Shown: positions 15,716 to 22,305 of the stretch, one piece after another
Layout of the letters: each line of letters starts with the position of its first letter
Numbering within the stretch: the first letter of the stretch is position 1
Virus record (IMG/VR): IMGVR_UViG_3300028490_000031
Location: 1 to 22,329 of that record
Source: a virus
Direction: 5' to 3' (one strand)
Length of the DNA: 22,329 nt
Program-made: the position numbers and the translations under genes
Notes under the pieces: generated by a model
Told to the model about the DNA's origin: nothing
Database searches by the model: none
What the model saw: the letters and a program-made list of their open reading frames with translations, nothing else

Positions 15716-16180
15716 TTACACTGTAAGACTTGGAAGGTCTACGTAAATACCATTGTTTGTAGAACATGAGATAAACTCAGCTACAACTCTAAATGAACCT
15801 TTAGTTACATCTGCCGAGAATACAGCAGAGATACCATCAGCTTTACCGAAGTAAGCGTCTTTAAGAGTACCTACAACAGCTCCAACCTTAGTCAAATCAG
15901 CATCAGCTAAGATAGTCTTAGATGTTCCACCGATTGTTTTAAGAGTTGCTTTAGCTCCTGTGTCAAATGCTTCATCAACTACAACATAAAACACTGTTGC
16001 GATACTATCAGCTGGGATAGTATATACTTGGTAAGCATCACCTTTTTTAGCGTACTCATCTGCTTGCCCGAGTCTGTCACCGTTGACAGAAACCTTAGCA
16101 GGGTAAGTAGCTACACCAACCTCAGATACACGTCTGAGGTTGTTTTCAAATTGTGAAGATAGGTTAATTGTATTTGCCAT
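15716..16180 (-). CDS. Small head protein, possible capsid decoration protein, 154 residues
   Basis: This is a beta-rich protein with no transmembrane segment. It begins MANTINLSSQFENNLRRVSE and has strand-like stretches YQVYTIPADSIATVFYVVVDE (50-70) and GSFRVVAEFIS (about 127-137). A clear AAGGAG site precedes the ATG. It follows the capsid gene (separated only by the inserted endonuclease gene) and is the last gene before an intrinsic terminator, so it should be made in large amounts together with the capsid protein. Many phages place a decoration or cement protein here. I recognise no family by motif, so the role comes from position and composition. Confidence 0.6.
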   Translation of the reverse strand: MANTINLSSQFENNLRRVSEVGVATYPAKVSVNGDRLGQADEYAKKGDAYQVYTIPADSIATVFYVVVDEAFDTGAKATLKTIGGTSKTILADADLTKVGAVVGTLKDAYFGKADGISAVFSADVTKGSFRVVAEFISCSTNNGIYVDLPSLTV

Positions 16181-16199
16181 ATCTTACTCCTTATGTTTT

Positions 16200-17027
16200 T
16201 TAATTTTTAATATAGTAGCCATTTAGTCGGCTACCACTTTTAATGTAATTTCTTACACTAGTTCTAGAAGTATTTAAGAATTCTGCAGCCTTAGTGACTG
16301 ACTTAAACTCTTTTAATACTTCCCCCTCTAGATTTAATAAACGTACACTAGCCTTTCTACCACTCTTATAAGGAGCTATTCCGCCTGTATGAAGCTCTCT
16401 TGACCACTGAAAGTTGCCCGAAGATTTCTTGTTGAAACCTACAGAAACCCCAGTCTCATCAAGAGCTTGGAGCTTATCTCTATAAGTAGCTATATAGTCT
16501 CCCTCTAGGCTGTATTGATGTACAGCACCTAAGGGAGATACCCAAGGTTTAACCTCATCATTATGTGACCATATAAATTCTCCACTACGTGCCTCTCTAC
16601 ACGAGGCTGCAGTAATAGCAGATTTAGTAGAGTGGTTAGCTAATGCAGCTATTCTACAGGTTTTATAGCTCTCTATAAACTTACCATCTAAGGTAAATTT
16701 ATTAACTGGTCTATCCCAATTCCCATTGATAACTATTGCTAGCTTCTCTTGGTCTCTACGCTTGGCTCTGTTATCTTCAAAGGATAATACTTGCATATTA
16801 TCAAAGTGGTAAGCTAAAAGGTCTAAGTCTGATATTCTATCTATAGTAGGTACCAGGTTTTTATCACCTGTTTCTAAATAGATAGAGAACAACTCATCAA
16901 ATGGTTGCTCATCTAGCCAGAGTATAAACTCCTCCTTAGAGAAGCTTAACTCTTGACCATGTATATTACGTTGTCTACCGGTTATCCCATAAAACAGACG
17001 TTTTATCATATCAGACTTAGTCCGCAT
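16200..17027 (-). CDS. Homing-type HNH endonuclease with three NUMOD1-like repeats
   Basis: The N-terminal part contains VPTIDRISD (59-67) followed by AYHFDNMQVLSFEDNRAKRR (72-91). This is the signature of phage HNH nucleases (DR, then the DN and EN asparagines), although the first His is not obvious. Three C-terminal repeats, at about 107-153, 168-208 and 227-275, each start with a strand pair of the type VxxFxLDGKFIxxY and end in a helix and a GxFxWS or GYYI segment. This is the NUMOD1 DNA-binding pattern of homing endonucleases. The ATG overlaps the capsid stop by one base (TAATG). The protein is likely a free-standing selfish endonuclease that cuts related phage genomes lacking it; it is not expected to be part of the virion. 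Confidence 0.8.
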   Translation of the reverse strand: MRTKSDMIKRLFYGITGRQRNIHGQELSFSKEEFILWLDEQPFDELFSIYLETGDKNLVPTIDRISDLDLLAYHFDNMQVLSFEDNRAKRRDQEKLAIVINGNWDRPVNKFTLDGKFIESYKTCRIAALANHSTKSAITAASCREARSGEFIWSHNDEVKPWVSPLGAVHQYSLEGDYIATYRDKLQALDETGVSVGFNKKSSGNFQWSRELHTGGIAPYKSGRKASVRLLNLEGEVLKEFKSVTKAAEFLNTSRTSVRNYIKSGSRLNGYYIKN

Positions 17028-18193
17028 TATGGATTAACTCCGAAAAAAGTATCAACAGCTACAATTCCGTATTGGAACCCAGCAACTTTAGCTTCAGTAT
17101 AATCTGTGTTCTCTGCTTTCAAGATTGTTGATTGAACGTTTGTCCACATCTCAATTGCTGAACCACTTGTAATATCATAATCATCAGATGATTTGTATTT
17201 GTAATCAGGCTGTCTACCGAATGCTTGTTGTAATGCACCTGCACCAAGAACAAGTGCTCTAGAAGCAACTTTCTTACCTTTTGTATCAAAACCAGTCTCA
17301 CCACTAAAGATACCATCTTCATTGATTTGTCTAAGTCCTGCAACTTCAACAGCTGTCTTACCTAGTGCTCTAGATACTGACTCACCTTGGAAATCATCAC
17401 CTTCAACAATAATGAATGAACGGAATGTACCCATGTAACCACGGATTAATCTGTTATCATTACCTCTAACATCACCTTGTGAAAGGATAGCTTGAAGTTT
17501 AGTATCAAGTGCCATGTCTTCAGCTTGTTTAGCATCAATTACAAGTAAGTACTTTCTCATTCCACCTGCGAATTCAAATGGATCAAGTCTACGTCTTTTC
17601 CCACCTTCAGTATAACCTTTAGATGTTTTGATGATAGTTTCAAGTTTAACTAAGAAATCATAACCGAATGTATCAGTTGCAGTCAATGCACCAATAGTTG
17701 CTCTACCATTAGGTCTAACAATATGAGTAAGTTTCTCGTTGTTCAATCTACCTTGTGCAGCATCAAATAGCCATTGGTCAGATTGTCTTACATACCAGTC
17801 AGCTAGTAAACCTCTTGAATTCTCATGTTGAGATAGTGGTTGATTACCGATATCAATAGCATCAAACTCATCACCATTATCAAGACCATGTCTAATACGA
17901 CGTACTCTGATTTTGTCTGAGAATTGTTTCTTCTGCTCTTCGTTACCACGTAAACGTTCTTTATCTAGCTTTGCAGCTCCAGTTGCGTTACCACCGAATT
18001 GAAATACGACCTCGTGTCCCATTCCCTTTGATGCGTCTGTTGTTACGAATACAATTGCGTCTTTAGATGCACCCTTAAATCCTGCCCACCATGATGTAGC
18101 GGCTTTTTGAACTAGCCCCTCCAACATCCATTGACGTCTCTTTAAGATTGAACCGTAAGTCACAACTGATGTTTGGTTAGCTTGTGCTCCCAT
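17027..18193 (-). CDS. Major capsid protein (N4 gp56/DUF4043-like)
   Basis: The 388-residue protein shows the pattern of the N4 gp56/DUF4043 capsid family: GHEVVFQFGGNATGAA (58-73), then KERLRGNEEQKKQFSDKIRVRRIRHG (78-103), and RGLLADWYVRQSDQWLFDAAQG (about 128-149). These correspond to the strand and helices of an HK97-type fold. Immediately upstream lies an acidic scaffold-like gene, the standard partner. AAAGGG lies seven bases before the start. A homing endonuclease gene and a small head protein follow. The placement and the recognised family make the identification secure; the exact family name is recalled from pattern without a search. Confidence 0.87.
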   Translation of the reverse strand: MGAQANQTSVVTYGSILKRRQWMLEGLVQKAATSWWAGFKGASKDAIVFVTTDASKGMGHEVVFQFGGNATGAAKLDKERLRGNEEQKKQFSDKIRVRRIRHGLDNGDEFDAIDIGNQPLSQHENSRGLLADWYVRQSDQWLFDAAQGRLNNEKLTHIVRPNGRATIGALTATDTFGYDFLVKLETIIKTSKGYTEGGKRRRLDPFEFAGGMRKYLLVIDAKQAEDMALDTKLQAILSQGDVRGNDNRLIRGYMGTFRSFIIVEGDDFQGESVSRALGKTAVEVAGLRQINEDGIFSGETGFDTKGKKVASRALVLGAGALQQAFGRQPDYKYKSSDDYDITSGSAIEMWTNVQSTILKAENTDYTEAKVAGFQYGIVAVDTFFGVNP

Positions 18194-18211
18194 GTTATGC
18201 CCTTTGTTTAA

Positions 18212-18943
18212 TTAGAATATAGCATCAGCATAATTTTGTGCTAATGCTTCATTGGACCCATCATCAGATGGAGCCGTTTGACCTCCAACGTCACCTAGAT
18301 TTGGCTGGTCTAGGGTTTCTACGTTGTGAGTCTCTGTAGGGCTGTACATAATCGTAGCAGCCTGCCCGAGGAAGTCTTGTGGAGCTATCTTACCTTGTGC
18401 GAATTCATTAAGAAGTCGTGGAGGTAAATCTAACTCTAACATTTCAAGAGTAATCTGTGTTGTAGGGTTGTCTACATTAAACTGTGCAATTTCACCTTCA
18501 ACTGTTCTCTGTCCTGCTTCGTCAGCAGCCTGTTGCGATGCTGTATTGAACGCCTCATCATATGGATTGGCTCTAGCTGCTGCAAGTGTTTGCTTGATGT
18601 ATTCATCAGGGTCTGAGTATTTTAAGCTCTCATCTACTGCTGGTACGTGTTGCACAGTTGGTATAATTTCTTTTACCTTCTGTAATTCAAGCTCGTTCTT
18701 GTCTGCTCTAGCTTTCTCCCTACTCGTGGCTGCTTGTGACCCTCTACGACGTTTCTCGTTATCCAGCAGCGCCAACTGCATAGGGTCAAGGTCGTCGCCT
18801 TTAATGTCATAAGAACCGCTTTCGTTTCTGACTAAGTGTTCTGTAAAGAATGCTTTAGCGTCAAATGCTGTAGGGCCATCAATTGAGTGGTCCGTAGCTG
18901 TGACTCGTGAAGCTTCTTCTTGTGCTGTTTTTTCGTATTCCAT
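18212..18943 (-). CDS. Scaffold protein
   Basis: The 243-residue protein is acidic and polar, rich in Asp, Glu, Gln, Ala and Asn, with a central probable helix (about 78-100, NEKRRRG through ELELQKVKEI) and an acidic C-terminus. It has no recognisable enzyme motif. Acidic helical proteins encoded directly before the major capsid gene are typically internal scaffolds that guide shell assembly and then leave. The ATG has AAAGGA seven bases upstream and is the first gene of the late operon. The mRNA leader holds a large hairpin (18979-19038). The gap to the capsid gene is 18 bases. No protease is encoded in the window, so scaffold removal probably does not involve a nearby phage protease. Confidence 0.78.
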   Translation of the reverse strand: MEYEKTAQEEASRVTATDHSIDGPTAFDAKAFFTEHLVRNESGSYDIKGDDLDPMQLALLDNEKRRRGSQAATSREKARADKNELELQKVKEIIPTVQHVPAVDESLKYSDPDEYIKQTLAAARANPYDEAFNTASQQAADEAGQRTVEGEIAQFNVDNPTTQITLEMLELDLPPRLLNEFAQGKIAPQDFLGQAATIMYSPTETHNVETLDQPNLGDVGGQTAPSDDGSNEALAQNYADAIF

Positions 18944-18978
18944 GTTAAATTCCTTTGTATGGAGGGTTTTTAAGCATT

Positions 18979-19038
18979 AACTGCTTAGGGTAGGCGGCTT
19001 GACAAACAGGGAAGAGTTACCGCCTACCTTAAGCAGTT
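18979..19038. repeat. Large inverted repeat (19-bp arms, 22-base loop) in the late-operon leader
   Basis: The arms 18979-18997 (AACTGCTTAGGGTAGGCGG) and 19020-19038 are complementary over 19 positions with one imperfect pair (G-T on the plus reading, A-C on the minus reading). The loop is 18998-19019. A transcript starting at the minus-strand promoter near 19075 would contain it about 30 nt from its 5' end and 35 nt before the scaffold start. No T-tract follows on either strand, so it is not a standard terminator. It may act as an mRNA stabiliser or RNase III site, or as a protein- or terminase-binding site. Confidence 0.85.
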
Positions 19039-19045
19039 TATTAAA

Positions 19046-19057
19046 GAGATTAATCTC
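19046..19057. promoter_or_regulatory. 12-bp perfect palindrome, possible operator
   Basis: GAGATTAATCTC reads the same on both strands. It lies about 18 bases downstream of the minus-strand -10 box, within the first transcribed bases of the late operon. This is a reasonable operator position for a dimeric repressor. No matching second site was found in the window, so the role is tentative. Confidence 0.35.
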
Positions 19058-19074
19058 ATACTCAAATATATCAT

Positions 19075-19083
19075 ATTATAACA
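19075..19083 (-). promoter_or_regulatory. Late-operon promoter (extended -10, minus strand)
   Basis: On the minus strand the sequence reads TGTTATAAT, a perfect TATAAT with the TGn extension. No good -35 lies 16-18 bases upstream (GGGACT at best). Transcription would start near 19068 and run leftward through the hairpin into the scaffold gene. The bases after the box (ATGATATA) resemble those after the plus-strand box. Confidence 0.6.
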
Positions 19084-19130
19084 TAATTAATATTAGGAGT
19101 CCCTGAATTATCTCTATATAATGATAGATA

Positions 19131-19139
19131 TGATATAAT
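19131..19139 (+). promoter_or_regulatory. Terminase-operon promoter (extended -10, plus strand)
   Basis: The sequence reads TGATATAAT, a perfect extended -10 box, about 32 bases before the small terminase start. No recognisable -35 is present, and a second TATAAT sits 17 bases further upstream (19117-19122). The box and the following bases (TATAATAGATATA, then AT and AAGA) match the promoter candidate at 22240 at 19 of 21 positions. Confidence 0.62.
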
Positions 19140-19170
19140 AGATATAAATCAAGATACAAAGGTATACGAT

Positions 19171-19671
19171 ATGACCAAAGAAGAGCGAGAGCTAAAAGCA
19201 AAAGGCTTGTTAGCATTAGGCGGAACTCCTAAAGAGGTAGCAGAGACCTCTGGAGTAGCTTACCAGAAAGTACTATCCATAAAGAAGTCTATGATAAAAG
19301 AGAAGAGCAATGCTCAGATAGCAGAGGCTAGAGCCATATCTCCTGAGGTACTAGACATCGTTATAGAGAAAGCCAAAACAGAAGCACCTACAAAAGTAGT
19401 TAGAGAGCTAGAAGCCGTACAAGAAGGCTTGACGGGACTACAAGTACTAGACACAGAATTCCACACTACATTCTCACTTATATTAGGTAAGGCTGAGGAG
19501 TTTCTAGCCCGTGATGATTTAAAACCTAGCGAATGGGTATCTATTACAAACGCACTCAGTGGTGCATATAACAACATATTCAATAATTCAGGCGTTAATG
19601 TTCATGTAGACCAGAGCACCAATATCAATAGCAATAAGCTGAGTATGTTTAAAAATTCAATGAGGGGCTGA
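19171..19671 (+). CDS. Terminase small subunit
   Basis: The small subunit recognises the viral DNA and hands it to the large subunit. The 166-residue protein carries an N-terminal helix-turn-helix-like segment at about residues 14-38 (LALGGTPKEVAETSGVAYQKVLSIKK). A charged helical region follows (50-85), then a helical oligomerisation-like region, and a polar tail with GVNVHVDQSTNINSN. It lies two bases before the large subunit gene, the standard arrangement. The ATG has AAAGG nine bases upstream and a promoter candidate just before that. Sequence similarity among small terminases is low, so the call rests mainly on the helix-turn-helix and its neighbour. Confidence 0.78.
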   Translation: MTKEERELKAKGLLALGGTPKEVAETSGVAYQKVLSIKKSMIKEKSNAQIAEARAISPEVLDIVIEKAKTEAPTKVVRELEAVQEGLTGLQVLDTEFHTTFSLILGKAEEFLARDDLKPSEWVSITNALSGAYNNIFNNSGVNVHVDQSTNINSNKLSMFKNSMRG

Positions 19672-19673
19672 GT

Positions 19674-21290
19674 ATGACTAAGAAAAAAGATTATTGGTAC
19701 CTAAATATTAATAGAGAGCAGTTCGATGAGATATATAGAGGTACTACAGTATTAAAAGATAAGGTATTATTTGAGAAGCCTCCTGTATCAGATGAAGACA
19801 TGATACTAAACTATCTACCGTCTAAGCTGTGGAGACTGAACAACCTATATACAATTAGGGATAAGTTCGGTACTCCTATCGGATTTAATCTACATCGTGC
19901 GCAGCATATAGTTTATGCTGAGTCACTACGCCATGCTAGGCTAATAGTTCTTAAGTCGAGACAGCAAGGTATAAGTACACTGTGGCTCATTAGCTACTTT
20001 GATGATGCCGTCTTTATAGATAATAGTAACGTTGGTCTAATGGCACAAGATGCAGATGCTGCTACCGACCTATTAGAACGTGTTACTTACGCATGGGAGG
20101 ATATGGACGAAGCTATTAAAAGCTTCCTAGGAGTAATTAGAATAGTAAATAACTCAAAGGTTACTACGTTTAGCAATGGTTCAAAGATATATGTGCGTAC
20201 TTCTTTCCGTTCTGGTACATTGACACGACTACATATATCTGAGTTAGGTAAGATATCCAATAAGACACCTGAAAGAGCTAAAGAGACCAACTCAGGTACT
20301 CTACAAGCTATTAAGGCTGGTAACACAGTTATAATTGAGTCTACTGCTGAGGGGCGCGACAACCTGTTTGCACAGAAGTGGAGAACCGCTGAGACACATA
20401 TAGGCCCTCGCTCAGAGATGCACTTCAAAGACGTCTTCCTGTCATGGGTTGATGATACTGACTGTACACTTACTGTACCTGTTAGAGCTAAGGAGGAAGA
20501 TATAAGCTATGTTGAACTAGTTGAGCGAGATTTAAACATAGTGTTGACTGATGAGCAGAAGTGGTGGTGCTACGCAAAGAGGGAAGAACTAGGTGACGAT
20601 TTTGATAAAGAATATCCCTACAATCCTGAGTCTGCGTTCTCACAAGCACGTGATGGTGCCTACTACGGTAAACTACTGAAAGAGCTACGCGATGAAGGCC
20701 GTATACGCGAGGGCATATTTGAACCTGAGTTAAAAGTTGTGGTCTCATTCGACCTGGGTATTAACGATACGTTCGAGATGCTGTTCTGGCAAGATGATGT
20801 AGGCGCGTCGGGCCGTCGACAAGTTCGACTCATCGACCACTACCACAATACAGGCGAGTCGCTAGCCCACTACGTTGCTGTACTGCGAGACAGAAACTAC
20901 AGATATGAGAAGTTTGTGCTACCTCATGATGCTAAGAAGCGTGAGCTAGGGTCAGCTAAATCTATATCAGGACAACTAAAAGACCTGGGAATGACCAAGC
21001 AGAAGATATTGCCCCGCGATGATATCCTACCTGGTATCCAAGCAGTTAGAGAAATGATGCCATTGTTATGGATTGACCCAGTTAAGTGTTCGTATGTGGT
21101 GGAGGCTTTTGAGAACTACACTAAAGAATGGGACTCTAACCGCGGACAGTGGAAGAATGCTCCCAGGCACGACGAGTGGTCTAACCCTATGGACGCTACC
21201 CGTTACTACGCTATGTTTAAGCTAAAGGGTTTTAAACCTAAGAAGAAAACCAAGGCAGTAACTAATGTTGTTGATGGTATGGCTTTATAA
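19674..21290 (+). CDS. Terminase large subunit (packaging ATPase and nuclease)
   Basis: This is the motor that pumps DNA into the head and cuts it. In the 538 residues, the ATPase part shows a Walker A-like KSRQQGIST (94-102), a Walker B-like LTRLHISE (183-190, Glu190 as the catalytic carboxylate) and a coupling motif STAEG (223-227). The nuclease part shows SFDLGIND (358-365, Asp360), LPHDA (416-420, Asp419) and MDATRYY (506-512, Asp507), the RNase H-like acidic triad. All key residues look present, so the gene appears intact. The start follows GAGGGG, two bases after the small subunit stop. An endonuclease gene follows 14 bases downstream. Confidence 0.93.
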   Translation: MTKKKDYWYLNINREQFDEIYRGTTVLKDKVLFEKPPVSDEDMILNYLPSKLWRLNNLYTIRDKFGTPIGFNLHRAQHIVYAESLRHARLIVLKSRQQGISTLWLISYFDDAVFIDNSNVGLMAQDADAATDLLERVTYAWEDMDEAIKSFLGVIRIVNNSKVTTFSNGSKIYVRTSFRSGTLTRLHISELGKISNKTPERAKETNSGTLQAIKAGNTVIIESTAEGRDNLFAQKWRTAETHIGPRSEMHFKDVFLSWVDDTDCTLTVPVRAKEEDISYVELVERDLNIVLTDEQKWWCYAKREELGDDFDKEYPYNPESAFSQARDGAYYGKLLKELRDEGRIREGIFEPELKVVVSFDLGINDTFEMLFWQDDVGASGRRQVRLIDHYHNTGESLAHYVAVLRDRNYRYEKFVLPHDAKKRELGSAKSISGQLKDLGMTKQKILPRDDILPGIQAVREMMPLLWIDPVKCSYVVEAFENYTKEWDSNRGQWKNAPRHDEWSNPMDATRYYAMFKLKGFKPKKKTKAVTNVVDGMAL

Positions 21291-21304
21291 ATGAAAGGAA
21301 GATT

Positions 21305-21946
21305 ATGTGGGCAATGATAAAAAAGCTAGATAAAAGAGAAATGAAGAGAGGTGAGCGTACTTGTATGTCTCAGTTCTACCTATATGAGTGCAGTTGTGGA
21401 GAGACCAAGGAAACTACGGGGGCAGACATACGTAGTGGTAAGAGCAAGATGTGCAGAGCGTGCAGTAGCAAGGTTAATAACACACAAAGATTAGAAATGA
21501 GTGATACAGGTCTCTACACATCGTTCAGAGCTATGAAGAGCCGCGCTGACTCTACGGAGGGTCACTACAAAGATATAGGTATGTGTTCAGAGTGGAGGGA
21601 CTTTGACACGTTTAGAAAGTGGGCCTTGAAGCATGGCTGGGAAGAGGGGCTAACCATAGATAGGCGAGACAATCTAGGTGATTATGAGCCTGATAACTGT
21701 AGGTGGTTAACCAGAGGTGATAATGCTACTAGGGCTAACTATGCAGCACCTAAGGGTAAAATACCATACATCTGTGTATGTGAAGATAACTACAAACCAA
21801 AGAATGGTCCTATTAAATACAGGGTTAGGATTAAAGGGCATAAGGTAAGTGGTAAGTTTGATACTCCTAAAGAAGCTGCGATTGCTTATAACAATTATGT
21901 GATTAAACATAAGCTTGCCGACCGACCGCTTAACGAGATTTGGTAG
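21305..21946 (+). CDS. HNH homing-type endonuclease with zinc ribbon and AP2-like domain
   Basis: The 213-residue protein has an N-terminal Cys pattern C29-x-C31 and C50-x2-C53 that suggests a zinc ribbon. The HNH region runs from LYTSFRAMKSRA (70-81) through GLTIDRRDN (115-123) to YEPDNCRWLTRGDNATR (127-143), a common signature of phage HNH enzymes. A C-terminal part (about 165-213, YRVRIKGHKVSGKFDTPKEAAIAYN) resembles the AP2 DNA-binding domain often fused to these nucleases. The start has AAAGGAAG six bases upstream and the gene follows the large terminase gene directly. It is most likely a selfish endonuclease. Some HNH proteins next to terminases take part in packaging, so that role cannot be excluded. 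Confidence 0.83.
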   Translation: MWAMIKKLDKREMKRGERTCMSQFYLYECSCGETKETTGADIRSGKSKMCRACSSKVNNTQRLEMSDTGLYTSFRAMKSRADSTEGHYKDIGMCSEWRDFDTFRKWALKHGWEEGLTIDRRDNLGDYEPDNCRWLTRGDNATRANYAAPKGKIPYICVCEDNYKPKNGPIKYRVRIKGHKVSGKFDTPKEAAIAYNNYVIKHKLADRPLNEIW

Positions 21947-22005
21947 ACTTTATAAAGCCCGCGGGCACATAAGAGAACTGAGGTTGTTGATATTATAATA
22001 ATTAA

Positions 22006-22011
22006 TATAAT
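22006..22011 (+). promoter_or_regulatory. Possible plus-strand -10 box
   Basis: A perfect TATAAT with TTGTTG 16 bases upstream at 21984-21989 (three of six matches to the -35 consensus). It lies just past the endonuclease gene and would transcribe toward the right edge. In such AT-rich DNA a chance match is possible. Confidence 0.3.
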
Positions 22012-22044
22012 ACTGCGAAATTAGGTGTCTGAACGGTATATGAC

Positions 22045-22057
22045 TAATAGATATAAT
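22045..22057 (+). promoter_or_regulatory. Partial copy of the phage promoter motif
   Basis: TAATAGATATAA (22045-22056) is identical to 12 bases of the terminase promoter (19136-19147). The position corresponding to the TATAAT box is degraded here, but another TATAAT starts at 22052. This is either a weak promoter or a remnant copy. Confidence 0.3.
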
Positions 22058-22120
22058 TTATAAAGTAGGATTGGACCCTTGACCCTTCGTGGCATATATC
22101 AAATAGATAGATTAAGAAAT

Positions 22121-22156
22121 ATTTAAGATAGATTTAATCAAGATTTAAGATAGATT
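22121..22156. repeat. Two direct repeats of a 14-base AT-rich motif, 22 bases apart
   Basis: ATTTAAGATAGATT occurs exactly at 22121-22134 and 22143-22156. The 22-base period is close to two helical turns, which would place bound proteins on the same face of the DNA. Related TAGATTAAGA copies lie at 22108-22117, 22221-22230 and 22251-22260. The arrangement resembles iterons of an origin or a regulator-binding array. Confidence 0.6.
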
Positions 22157-22224
22157 ATGCTATTCGCGCACGTGTTTCTATTAATATATAGATGAGATAT
22201 GATATCAATCTATTTAATATTAGA

Positions 22225-22260
22225 TTAAGATTAATGTGGTATAATAGATATAGATTAAGA
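22225..22260 (+). promoter_or_regulatory. Promoter with extended -10, first copy of a 24-base direct repeat
   Basis: TGGTATAAT at 22237-22245 is a perfect extended -10 box. The 24 bases 22225-22248 recur exactly at 22306-22329. The bases from 22240 to 22260 match the terminase promoter (19134-19154) at 19 of 21 positions. It points right, toward genes outside the window. Confidence 0.6.
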
Positions 22261-22305
22261 GCAAGCCAAATCATCTTGAATGAATGATAACCGCTTTATC
22301 TTATC

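Larger units (their letters stand above)
18944..19170. promoter_or_regulatory. Divergent control region between the packaging and late structural operons
   Basis: This 227-base gene-free stretch separates the start of the late minus-strand operon from the small terminase gene. It holds a long inverted repeat (18979-19038), a 12-bp palindrome (19046-19057), a minus-strand extended -10 box (19075-19083) and a plus-strand extended -10 box (19131-19139). The left half has a GC-rich hairpin inside otherwise AT-rich DNA. I see no open reading frame in it. Confidence 0.75.

Noticed and set aside
18999-19004. TTGACA in the hairpin loop as a -35 box
   Set aside because: At 16-18 bases downstream there is GC-rich arm sequence with no resemblance to a -10 box.
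21957-21966. GCCCGCGGGC palindrome as a terminator after the endonuclease gene
   Set aside because: As a hairpin it has a stem of only three pairs around a four-base loop, and no T-tract follows on the plus strand.
22100-22260. Repeats near the right edge as a CRISPR array
   Set aside because: Repeat units are only 10-14 bases, irregularly spaced and AT-rich, without spacers of constant length.
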